Source: UBA6136 sp044350805
Lineage (GTDB): Bacteria; Pseudomonadota; Gammaproteobacteria; Methylococcales; Methylococcaceae
DNA length: 64,000 nucleotides
Assembly: GCA_044350805.1 (NCBI GenBank)
Contig: JBILGU010000009.1
Span: forward strand, 52,725 to 116,724
Direction of reading: 5' to 3'
Position numbers and translations under genes: made by a program
Notes under the pieces: model-generated
What the model saw: only the letters and a program-made list of their open reading frames with translations
Told to the model about the DNA's origin: nothing
The model's database searches: none
Shown here: piece by piece, positions 1 to 8,316 of the stretch
How the letters are laid out: each line of letters opens with the position of its first letter
Numbering within the stretch: position 1 is the first letter of the stretch

Positions 1-872
1 AGTCCCGATGCGGGGATACTCCCGAGCCCACGCCATTCAAAGCTGTCTCGGACTTCGAACGTCTCCTGCATGGCCTCAAGCGCCCTCAGGTTTCCTCCCG
101 GGACGACGGCGCGGGTGTATTCGTTCTCAACGGTATGACGCCCATCGTTCACCTGCCGAATCAACATCAGGATGGCCTGAAGGACATCGAGCGGTTCAAA
201 ACCTGCGATCACAATGGGCATCTTGTAGCTCTCGGCAAGAGGGTGATAGGGCGCGGAGCCAATCACGACGCTGACATGAGCCGGGCCCACCAGGCCATCA
301 AGACCTGGGCCTTCGGCCGAGTCCTCGAGGATGGATCGAATCGCCGGAGGGGTCAGTACATGGTTGCAGAGAACGCTGACTCGGGTCAGGCCTCTTCGCC
401 GAATTTCGAGAAGAAGATGGGCGGTGGGGGGTGTTGTGGTTTCAAATCCGATCGCAAAAAAGATTACATCCTGAGAGGGGCATTGTTCGGCAATGGCGAG
501 GGCTTCACCCGCCGAATAGACCATACGAACATCCGCGCCATCGGCTCTGGCTTTCTGTAGGGAGTTTCCATCAGAACCGGGAACGCGAAGGGTGTCGCCA
601 TAACAGCAAAGAATCACGCCGGGCTGCATGGCCATTGCAATGGCCATATCCAGTCGACCGATTGGAAGGACACAGACAGGGCAGCCCGGGCCATGAATCA
701 TTTGAACATTTTGCGGCAAAAGACCGTGGAGGCCAAAGCGGGAGATGGCGTGCGTGTGACCACCGCAAAACTCCATGAACCGGTAATGCCGTGAGGGATC
801 TACAGTTTGATGAATTCGATCGATGACCCTTGCGGCTACCTCAGGATCACGGTACTCCGCGTGATGCTTCAT
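1..872 (-). CDS. hypD: HypD, hydrogenase maturation iron-sulphur protein (partial, C-terminus beyond window)
   Basis: HypD is the scaffold on which, with HypC, the Fe(CN)2CO unit of NiFe hydrogenases is built in the cytoplasm. About 290 codons are visible; the family is usually about 370 residues, so the C-terminal cluster-binding part lies off the left edge. Family motifs are clear: CGGHTH at residues 36-41 and GPGCPVC at 61-67, followed by a GFETT segment and a CNHVLTPPA segment. The ATG at 872 overlaps the hypC stop as ATGA, so the two genes are probably translationally coupled. It is the last visible gene of the hypABCD operon. hypE and hypF are not in the window and may follow to the left. 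Confidence 0.95.
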   Translation of the reverse strand, partial: MKHHAEYRDPEVAARVIDRIHQTVDPSRHYRFMEFCGGHTHAISRFGLHGLLPQNVQMIHGPGCPVCVLPIGRLDMAIAMAMQPGVILCCYGDTLRVPGSDGNSLQKARADGADVRMVYSAGEALAIAEQCPSQDVIFFAIGFETTTPPTAHLLLEIRRRGLTRVSVLCNHVLTPPAIRSILEDSAEGPGLDGLVGPAHVSVVIGSAPYHPLAESYKMPIVIAGFEPLDVLQAILMLIRQVNDGRHTVENEYTRAVVPGGNLRALEAMQETFEVRDSFEWRGLGSIPASG

Positions 873-1096
873 GGAGGGGATTTTGACTCAAGTTCCTCGA
901 AAAGCGACAGCGTTATCGCCGCCTCTTCAGGATCAAGAACCCCAATGGCATAGCCGACGTGGAGAATGACGAAGCTTCCGATCTCAATGGGTCCCACAAA
1001 GGCCAGAGAGATCTCCTTTTCCAGCCCGTCGAGTTCCACCCGTGCTCTTTGGTCAGGGAGAAGCGCTGTCACTCTGCAGGGAATCGCAAGACACAT
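869..1096 (-). CDS. hypC: HypC, hydrogenase maturation chaperone
   Basis: This 75-residue protein is a small HypC/HybG-family chaperone that carries the iron precursor with HypD and then binds the hydrogenase large-subunit precursor. The N-terminus MCLAIP with the essential Cys2 is present, followed by the short OB-like beta domain (HVGYAIGVLD). Length is normal for the family. A GAGG ribosome-binding site lies about 8 bases before the ATG. The gene begins 10 bases after hypB and overlaps hypD by four bases. Confidence 0.95.
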   Translation of the reverse strand: MCLAIPCRVTALLPDQRARVELDGLEKEISLAFVGPIEIGSFVILHVGYAIGVLDPEEAAITLSLFEELESKSPP

Positions 1097-1106
1097 CAGT
1101 CAGGCC

Positions 1107-2054
1107 TCATCCGCTTTCTTGGAGCGTAGCGCGGGCAGCCGCAAGTTCGGCCTCCAGCATGGCGATGCGGTCAAGAAGACCGGTCTGATCTTTTCTGGGG
1201 GATTGTGCGGCGTTCCGTTTCTCAAGAAGCCAATCCAACCAGTCACTCATGCCTTCGCCCGTTGTGGCTGAGATCTCAATGGCGTCAAGGCTGGGGTGGA
1301 TGCTGCGGGCCCATTTCAGGGCGCGCTTTGGATCAAAGTCGACATGGGGTAACAGATCGATTTTGTTAATCAGAAGCAGGTCTGCTTTATCGAACATGTC
1401 GGGATATTTTAAGGGCTTGTCCTCGCCTTCGGTCACGGAGAGGATGACCACCTTGGCATCTTCCCCAAGATCCCAAAGGGCAGGACAAACCAAATTACCG
1501 ACATTCTCAATGAAAAGAAGGTGCTCACGAAGGGGTTGGAGCGAGGTCAGGGTATTCAAAGAAATGGAGGACTTGTGGGGTTTTGCGATAACCGCCGACG
1601 GATTGTAGCCATGGAGGGGTAATCTGGACGTGGCTTCGGCCACCATACGGGCATCCAGGTGGCAGCCCTTGCCGGTGTTGACTTGAATAACGGGTACGCC
1701 GGTGGTTTGAATCCTTTCGGCATCGAGACTGGTTTGCTGATCGCCCTCAATGACAGAGGTTTTTAATGCCGGAGCCACCTTTTTAAGGTCCTGAAGGGTT
1801 CTGCACAAAAGAGTGGTCTTTCCAGACCCCGGGCTCGACAGCAGATTCAGTGCCCGAATGCGGTGACTTTTGAAATAGGCTCGATTTTGCCCGGCGATTT
1901 GGTTATTCGCGGAGAGAATGTTTGTTTCGAGCGTGATTGTTCTGGCTTGATTGAGCCCGGGGAGGCTGACGCCTGCAGCCCCCTCTCCAAAATGAAGGGT
2001 CGGTGGAGGAAGCGTTGCCCCCTGCTGATCACTGCATCCGCAAACCGTGCACAT
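1107..2054 (-). CDS. hypB: HypB, nickel-incorporation GTPase
   Basis: HypB is the SIMIBI-class GTPase that, with HypA, delivers nickel to the NiFe-hydrogenase active site. The N-terminal metal motif MCTVCGC is intact (Cys2, Cys5, Cys7). The P-loop SSPGSGKTT begins near residue 72, and the NKIDLLP specificity motif is present. There is no histidine-rich nickel-storage stretch after the N-terminal motif. The C-terminus has an extra charged, alanine-rich helix of about 25 residues (LLDRIAMLEAELAAARATL) beyond the usual domain end, which accounts for the 315-residue length. It sits between hypA (29-base gap) and hypC (10-base gap). Confidence 0.95.
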   Translation of the reverse strand: MCTVCGCSDQQGATLPPPTLHFGEGAAGVSLPGLNQARTITLETNILSANNQIAGQNRAYFKSHRIRALNLLSSPGSGKTTLLCRTLQDLKKVAPALKTSVIEGDQQTSLDAERIQTTGVPVIQVNTGKGCHLDARMVAEATSRLPLHGYNPSAVIAKPHKSSISLNTLTSLQPLREHLLFIENVGNLVCPALWDLGEDAKVVILSVTEGEDKPLKYPDMFDKADLLLINKIDLLPHVDFDPKRALKWARSIHPSLDAIEISATTGEGMSDWLDWLLEKRNAAQSPRKDQTGLLDRIAMLEAELAAARATLQESG

Positions 2055-2083
2055 AAAGCCATTCTCCGAGATGTCGGTCCATT

Positions 2084-2425
2084 CTAGTTCACCTCAAGAT
2101 GTCGCACGCGAAGTTCTGTCCCTTCAATTGTAGAGAGCGGTTGATGGCCGCATTGGGGGCAGGGAGCCAACCTGAAATCGATGGCAACTCTTTTTTTGCA
2201 GGATGAACAATAACCACTGCCAGGGAGTTCATCCAGGTGGATGATGGCCCCATCGATGAGGGATCCAGGGGCCATGTGCGTGAGGGCAAACGAGAGGGCC
2301 TCAGGATCTACGCCAGCCAATTGCCCTATATCCAGCGTGAGGCTTTTGACTTGATTGAAACCCTCACTTACCGACGATTCTTCAATCAACCGGAGGATTT
2401 CCTCGGCGAGACTGATTTCGTGCAC
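2084..2425 (-). CDS. hypA: HypA, hydrogenase nickel-insertion protein
   Basis: HypA is the nickel metallochaperone that works with HypB. The protein starts MHEISLAEEI, whose Met1-His2-Glu3 forms the nickel site, and has a zinc site made of two CxxC pairs (Cys73/Cys76 and Cys89/Cys92). Its 113 residues are typical. The start codon is GTG at 2425, chosen because the obligatory MHE N-terminus begins there. It lies 17 bases after the upstream exported-protein gene, so both probably share a transcript. Confidence 0.94.
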   Translation of the reverse strand: MHEISLAEEILRLIEESSVSEGFNQVKSLTLDIGQLAGVDPEALSFALTHMAPGSLIDGAIIHLDELPGSGYCSSCKKRVAIDFRLAPCPQCGHQPLSTIEGTELRVRHLEVN

Positions 2426-2442
2426 CTTTATTTACCCAGACC

Positions 2443-3219
2443 TCACTGCGAGAGGGCAGCAGATTCCGCGCCCCGAATGATGATGGGCTTCTTGGGGGCC
2501 AGCGTTTCCTGATCTACGACCAGATGATACTCCACCCGTATCGTGCTGCCCTTGATTTCATAAGCACGAATGCTCACCCCCATGGGCCCCTTGAAGTCGC
2601 CAAACTCCTCCTTGGGAGAGGCGAGTGTCTTGACACCAAAGAGGCCACGGGTTCCGGGGGTATTAACGATTTTGGCGCTGATGACGGGTTCATACTGGTA
2701 CTCGAGGCTCTTGCCATCATCGATGATTTCGACCGGCGCCGCATGGGGGTAGCCGACGATCAGGATGCCTTGACCCACAATCATATAGCGCATCTTCAGC
2801 GTAGCCGCCTTGGCGCCCTTGGGTTTTACCGAGAGCATCCAGACACTGAAAAGGTCGTATTTTGCATTAATCCGTTCGAGCAAAGTCTGATCCAGAAGAA
2901 GGGCGGGGGCCTTGGCGTCTGCAAGCTCGCCCGTCGTGAAAAGCTCGAGAATACCCATTTTTGAGCTCACGGCCTGTTCAAGGACCGGGTCAATATGGTC
3001 AAAATCAGCTTTGTGGATGCGGGCTGGCTCAAGCCCCGTCTTGAAGACCACTTCGGTCCACTCCTTTCCCAGCACCGACTCAAGCGAGCCACGCTCAATC
3101 AAAGGCAGGGATTTGGCAAAACCATGGAACCCCTTTTCACCCCAGAGTTCAGCCGCTTCAACGGGGATGATCAGACCAAAGAAAAAAACAACCGTGATCA
3201 GTCTTGACAGTGTGGACAT
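2443..3219 (-). CDS. Exported protein of unknown function, first gene of the hyp operon
   Basis: I do not recognise this 258-residue protein. Residues 1-23 form a signal peptide (hydrophobic VVFFFGLIIP, then VEAAE), so it is probably periplasmic. The mature part is mixed alpha/beta with no cysteine, heme motif or transmembrane helix that I can see. It is upstream of and close to hypA (17 bases) on the same strand, which suggests co-transcription with the hydrogenase maturation genes. Exported partners are not a normal part of hyp operons, so the link may be only positional. No strong ribosome-binding site precedes the ATG. Confidence 0.75.
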   Translation of the reverse strand: MSTLSRLITVVFFFGLIIPVEAAELWGEKGFHGFAKSLPLIERGSLESVLGKEWTEVVFKTGLEPARIHKADFDHIDPVLEQAVSSKMGILELFTTGELADAKAPALLLDQTLLERINAKYDLFSVWMLSVKPKGAKAATLKMRYMIVGQGILIVGYPHAAPVEIIDDGKSLEYQYEPVISAKIVNTPGTRGLFGVKTLASPKEEFGDFKGPMGVSIRAYEIKGSTIRVEYHLVVDQETLAPKKPIIIRGAESAALSQ

Positions 3220-3319
3220 GCTGGGAATCGGGGAAAGAGGTCAAAAAACTTCAATTCTATGAAGGCAGTCTGACCGTTCCATGACGATCGGCGCTTGAAG
3301 AGAAAAAATTAGTGCTTGC

Positions 3320-3346
3320 AATAACCAAGCAAAATGCTAGGTTATT
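3320..3346. promoter_or_regulatory. 27-base palindrome, candidate operator of the hyp operon
   Basis: The sequence reads AATAACC-A-AGCA, a three-base centre, then TGCT-A-GGTTATT. Eleven of thirteen base pairs match about the centre at 3333. Identical octamers TTAGTGCT flank or overlap it at 3309-3316 and 3345-3352. It lies about 100 bases upstream of the first gene of the minus-strand operon, where an operator would be expected. The regulator is unknown. Confidence 0.45.
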
Positions 3347-3696
3347 AGTGCTGGCCGTCCGAATCCAACTGGGGCTCGATTTCCCCCACCTCTTTCGAGT
3401 TCCTTCCCATCCGCCTGGTTCTCGGGCGGCCAGCATCCCACTAAGCTCACAAATCTCCAACTCTTGAGCGGGCCCTGAAAGGTTTTTAGATGGACTCTTG
3501 GAGGCCTTTGGAGGCGCTAGGCTCAGGATTCCGGCGAAAAAGGCTCTGAGAGTTCTTGTCATTTTCGTAACCTTTAGTCAAATGGATTGGAAGCTTCCCG
3601 AGTCACGAGCTTCTGGGCTTTGCGGTTTAGGTTTCCATTGGCGCGCTTCAGAAATCTCAAGAATTTTAAGGGATGGAAAGGGGGGGCGTAGTCGAA

Positions 3697-3714
3697 CTGT
3701 AATAATTTTGACAT
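3697..3714 (+). promoter_or_regulatory. Candidate Pho box
   Basis: CTGTAAT-AATT-TTGACAT matches the PhoB consensus of two CTGTCAT repeats separated by four A/T bases at 11 of 14 repeat positions, with an A/T spacer. The orientation reads toward the surface locus that starts at 3926. The -10 element expected about 10 bases downstream is weak. The presence of PstS-like genes in the locus supports phosphate control, but this is an inference from one site. Confidence 0.5.
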
Positions 3715-3925
3715 GAATGGCTGTTAGCCTCGTCACGAGTTGTCAGGGTCCTAGGGCATGGTCGCTGATCAGAGCAAGGCGCTCAATTACAGTTCTCCCA
3801 AGATCTTTCCAGTGCCTCTGATTTTCCCATTGCGCTCCTGGCCGCCGATTCCCAATTACTCGGCTAATTAAAAGCAGCCGGGATGGCTCTCATCGGAACA
3901 TTTCTCAACATTTGCGAGATCGTTT

Positions 3926-4939
<1,014 letters not shown>

Positions 4940-4992
4940 TCTTGAGTCCGAGAAACAGTTAGTAATCCATGAATAGTGATCGGAGTTTGATC

Positions 4993-6453
4993 ATGAAGAA
5001 ATCTCAGTTAACCCTCACTGCGGCCCTTATCGGTGCGCTTTGTGGTTCTCAGGCAAATGCCTCAGCCATCACCGAGCCTGCTGACACAATTGTCTATTTT
5101 GCCGGTTCGACGGCAGCTTCGGCAGCAGTCCTCAACTCAGTTAAGTCGGTATGCGACACCGCAACATTCGAAACTTGGGTAGACAAGTCGACCAATGGCA
5201 GCAACCTCAAAACCTATTTTTGTAAGTCAAAAGGGGTCACTGGCCTGAATGACGGAACCAAAATTCAGGTTCGCTTTAGCCTCGCGACTAATGTGGTCGG
5301 AGACAACAAGTACACGACGGCTGTCGGCGGTTCGATGCTGGGTGTCGGTCCAGTGGCATACAAGCTGAAGCTGAATTTTTTAGCGGTTTCACCTTCGATT
5401 GCCGCTCTTTGTTCGGGTGATCCTCTTGCTTCGGCTGGTGCTGCTTGCGACGAAGCGGCTGTCGGTGTCGTGGCGCCTTACGTCCCCCAGTTTGGTCTCA
5501 GCGATCTTTACCCCTCAGCCTTCGTATTGCAGAATGCGCCGGCCTCAATCGGTGGTATAGGCTCTGATGCCATCTCAACCCTCAAGATTTCTCCGTCGAC
5601 GATCGTCATCTTTAACACTCCGGTGACAAAATCCTTGAGAAACGCCCTGCAGGATGCCCAATTTGCCGCCGGAAAACTGGATGCGGCTTGCACATCGCTG
5701 TCTAACCGCGAGCTTGGAGTATGTACGCCAAGTCTCACTGGTGATGATCTTGCAAAAATCTTTGGAGGTCAGGTCAGCAACTGGGGTGACATTCAGGCGG
5801 GTATTGCAAGCAACAAGCCGATCAAAATTATTCGTCGCGAGATCGGTTCCGGTACTCAGGCTACACTTAACCTTGTTGCCATGAGCTCTCAGTATGCAAA
5901 GCCCGAGAATGCATACCCCTGTGTCGGCGGAGCTCAGCCTGAGGTTCATGAGCTGGATAGTGTTAAAATCGTGACGACGAGTGGCGCGATGGTGACTGCG
6001 CTCAACGCTGCAGAAACTGCTGGCGACTTTTCCATAGGCTTTCTGGATACCACTCGAAACGGTGCGGGCTCCAACACAGCCCCCTCGGGGGAGTTCCGTT
6101 ACATCAAAATCAATGGGGTTGCTCCGACCCTCTCTAATGTTGCTAACGGGACTTACAAGCTGATTGGTCAGGCTACTGTCAATCGTCTGGCGGCTTGGGG
6201 TGGTACCGCGCAGGAATTGGCGGTGGTTGATGCGATAACTCGATCTCTGAATGATCCTGCTATCGTGGCAAAGGGTAATACCAGTTCGTCCTTAAAGCAG
6301 AACTTTGGTCAAAGTGGCTTCATGGTGGTGGGCAACACGTCTTGCACAGATGATACGAATTGTGCGGCTAACCCAGTTACAGCCTACCGATTTGCTTCAA
6401 ATCCTGCCGACGCGCCAGTTGGTTTCTGCAACGCACCCAAAGCCGTTTGGTAG
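4993..6453 (+). CDS. PstS-like periplasmic or secreted binding protein
   Basis: The protein resembles PstS/DING-type phosphate-binding proteins of the type 2 periplasmic-binding fold. Features seen are AGST soon after the signal peptide, LAKIFGGQVSNWGDI in the middle, and a ligand-loop segment RREIGSGTQ with SGT at about residues 286-288. The ATG at 4993 is chosen over the one at 4969 because CGGAG sits 8 bases before it and a standard signal peptide (MKKSQLTLTAALIGALCG, then SQANA) follows directly. At 486 residues it is longer than PstS (about 340), with cysteine-containing insertions. No pst ABC permease genes are nearby, so it is more likely a surface or scavenging partner than a transporter subunit. 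A paralogue is at 26505-28040. Confidence 0.8.
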   Translation: MKKSQLTLTAALIGALCGSQANASAITEPADTIVYFAGSTAASAAVLNSVKSVCDTATFETWVDKSTNGSNLKTYFCKSKGVTGLNDGTKIQVRFSLATNVVGDNKYTTAVGGSMLGVGPVAYKLKLNFLAVSPSIAALCSGDPLASAGAACDEAAVGVVAPYVPQFGLSDLYPSAFVLQNAPASIGGIGSDAISTLKISPSTIVIFNTPVTKSLRNALQDAQFAAGKLDAACTSLSNRELGVCTPSLTGDDLAKIFGGQVSNWGDIQAGIASNKPIKIIRREIGSGTQATLNLVAMSSQYAKPENAYPCVGGAQPEVHELDSVKIVTTSGAMVTALNAAETAGDFSIGFLDTTRNGAGSNTAPSGEFRYIKINGVAPTLSNVANGTYKLIGQATVNRLAAWGGTAQELAVVDAITRSLNDPAIVAKGNTSSSLKQNFGQSGFMVVGNTSCTDDTNCAANPVTAYRFASNPADAPVGFCNAPKAVW

Positions 6454-6498
6454 AAAAAACGGTGACTTGGCGCGATTGCTAGTCAACTTTGAAGCTCA

Positions 6499-6527
6499 GA
6501 GAGCCGGTGGGATTCCCATCGGCTCTC
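6499..6527 (+). terminator. Intercistronic hairpin, probable partial terminator
   Basis: A 13-bp stem (GAGAGCCGGTGGG with one G-T wobble against CCCATCGGCTCTC) closes a three-base loop and is followed by ACATTTTG. The short T-run suggests partial termination or transcript stabilisation between the PstS-like gene and the TpsB gene, which would favour high expression of the first two genes. Confidence 0.6.
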
Positions 6528-6641
6528 ACATTTTGTAATGTAGGAAAGATAACCTACATAGAGTTTTTCGGTAAAAGTCAATGCGCTTTAATGCATCTTT
6601 CAGTAGCGCAAATGGTTTTTACTCGACCCCCTAAGAATTAA

Positions 6642-8276
6642 ATGTCTGCTGTTATCATTAAAACCATGACGCAATCCATCAGACTCTTGCTGGCCTTAAT
6701 AATCATCAGCAAGACTGCGGGTGTGATGGCTGCGGCTGATGTTAAGCCAAGCTCCGATCAGGCCGGTGCTCAGGTCTTTGACGTTTGGGAATATCGAGTC
6801 GAAGGCAATACTGTTTTAGATCAGCAGCTTATTGAAAAGACGGTTTACGGATTTTTAGGCCCATCTAAAACCATAACCAACATTGAAGATGCCCGTACAG
6901 CGCTGGAAGCAGCCTATCATCAGGCGGGCTATCAGGCTGCAGGCGTCGATATTCCCGAGCAGGATGTGCGCGAGGGGATTGTCGTGCTTCAGGTTCATGA
7001 AGGAACGGTGGATAAAGTCAGGGTCGTCGGGTCTCGTTTCTTCTCGCCGGGTCATATCAAGGAAGAAGTCCCCGCCTTGGCAGAGGGGAAGCCACTGAAC
7101 GTGGCTCAGGCTCAAAAAGAGTTGGCCAAGGTGGCATCAGAAAGTCCTGATCGTCAGGTTACCCCGGTGATGCGAGCAGGAACCACGCCTGGGACTATCG
7201 ACATTGATCTTGAGGTCAAGGACGAGCTCCCATTCCACGGCTCAACCGAAATCAATGCCCGAAACAGTATCAACACGACCCGACTACGAATACCGGTCAT
7301 GCTGCGATACGACAATTTGTTCCAGATGGGCCACAGTGCATCCCTGCAATATCAGGTATCCCCTGAGGATACTGCCAACGTTCAGGTTTGGTCAGGTACC
7401 TATGCTTTGCCTATAGAAAGCATTGACTCTCATTTGGCGCTCTACGGCATCGGGCTCGACTCCTCGAGTGACGTGACCACGGCGGGCACTTTAAATGTTG
7501 TGGGTAACGGCAACATCTTTGGCGCGCGTCTGGTCAAGGCGTTGGGCACCTTTGGTGGTATCAGCCAGAGCGTGACCTTTGGCTGGGATTACAAGGACTT
7601 TGGCCAAAACATCACCAGTACACAGGCCACCCAAAGATCACCGGTCCAGTATTCGCCCTTCCAATTGGGATATTCCGCCTCAAAGTACTATGAGGGCGGT
7701 TCCTTAACCCAGTTGAATACAGAGATCAATTTTAACTTTGCCGGGATGGGAAGTAGCTACGAGCAGTTTGCCAAGCGGCGCTATGGCGCGACACCCAACT
7801 ATCTCTACCTTGAGGGCGAGGTGAAACACCGTCAGGCTCTGCCTGAGGATCTGGCCGTCCAGGTTCGTCTGGGAGGTCAGGTCGCCGATTCGCCTTTGAT
7901 CAGTAACGAACAGATGGGGGCCGGCGGCATGCTCACGGTTCGTGGCTATCACGAAGTGGAACGCCTCGGTGACAACGGTGTGATGGGCTCTTTTGAGTTC
8001 TGGAGTCCCGATTTTGGCGATATGGGTCTGGACGGATTTGAATATTTGAACGATTTCAGAATGCTCGCGTTCACCGATGCGGCTCAACTCTGGCTGATCA
8101 AAGCACTCCCCAGCACGGCAAGTGCTTATAACCTTTGGAGTACAGGTACTGGATTCAGGATGCGTGCATTCAAGAATCTTCTGAGCGAATTTTATTGGGA
8201 GTATCCCTTTATCAGCACCGAATATGTGCAAGCGGGTCAACAACGTCTCGACTTCAGAGTGGCTTATGAATTTTGA
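6642..8276 (+). CDS. TpsB outer-membrane transporter of a two-partner secretion system
   Basis: This is a ShlB/FhaC/HecB-family (Omp85 superfamily) 16-strand barrel that exports the TpsA protein encoded next to it. A signal peptide occupies about residues 1-30. POTRA domains follow to about 200 (YRVEGNTVLDQQLIEKTV, then VRVVGSRFFSPGHI). The rest is the barrel. The family signature of the L6 loop is present as VRGY at 433-436 and GDNG about 10 residues later. The protein ends in a phenylalanine (VAYEF), as expected of a BAM substrate. Length (544) is typical. The start could also be the ATG at 6666. It lies 40 bases upstream of the TpsA gene. Confidence 0.95.
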   Translation: MSAVIIKTMTQSIRLLLALIIISKTAGVMAAADVKPSSDQAGAQVFDVWEYRVEGNTVLDQQLIEKTVYGFLGPSKTITNIEDARTALEAAYHQAGYQAAGVDIPEQDVREGIVVLQVHEGTVDKVRVVGSRFFSPGHIKEEVPALAEGKPLNVAQAQKELAKVASESPDRQVTPVMRAGTTPGTIDIDLEVKDELPFHGSTEINARNSINTTRLRIPVMLRYDNLFQMGHSASLQYQVSPEDTANVQVWSGTYALPIESIDSHLALYGIGLDSSSDVTTAGTLNVVGNGNIFGARLVKALGTFGGISQSVTFGWDYKDFGQNITSTQATQRSPVQYSPFQLGYSASKYYEGGSLTQLNTEINFNFAGMGSSYEQFAKRRYGATPNYLYLEGEVKHRQALPEDLAVQVRLGGQVADSPLISNEQMGAGGMLTVRGYHEVERLGDNGVMGSFEFWSPDFGDMGLDGFEYLNDFRMLAFTDAAQLWLIKALPSTASAYNLWSTGTGFRMRAFKNLLSEFYWEYPFISTEYVQAGQQRLDFRVAYEF

Positions 8277-8316
8277 GGCCCAATTGAATAGTATCTACGG
8301 GTCTGTTTCCTAACTG

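Larger units (their letters stand above)
3220..3925. other. 706-bp divergent intergenic region
   Basis: No convincing gene is present; short open frames here lack ribosome-binding sites and protein-like composition. The region separates the minus-strand hyp operon from the plus-strand surface locus. It holds a 27-base palindrome at 3320-3346 near the hyp side and a candidate Pho box at 3697-3714 on the surface-locus side. If transcription starts just after the Pho box, the leader of the first surface gene is about 190 bases. Confidence 0.7.

Noticed and set aside
3257..3562. Minus-strand frame of 101 codons in the divergent intergenic region
   Set aside because: The N-terminus looks weakly signal-like, but there is no ribosome-binding site, the body is low in protein-like pattern, and it overlaps the palindrome and the expected hyp promoter region.
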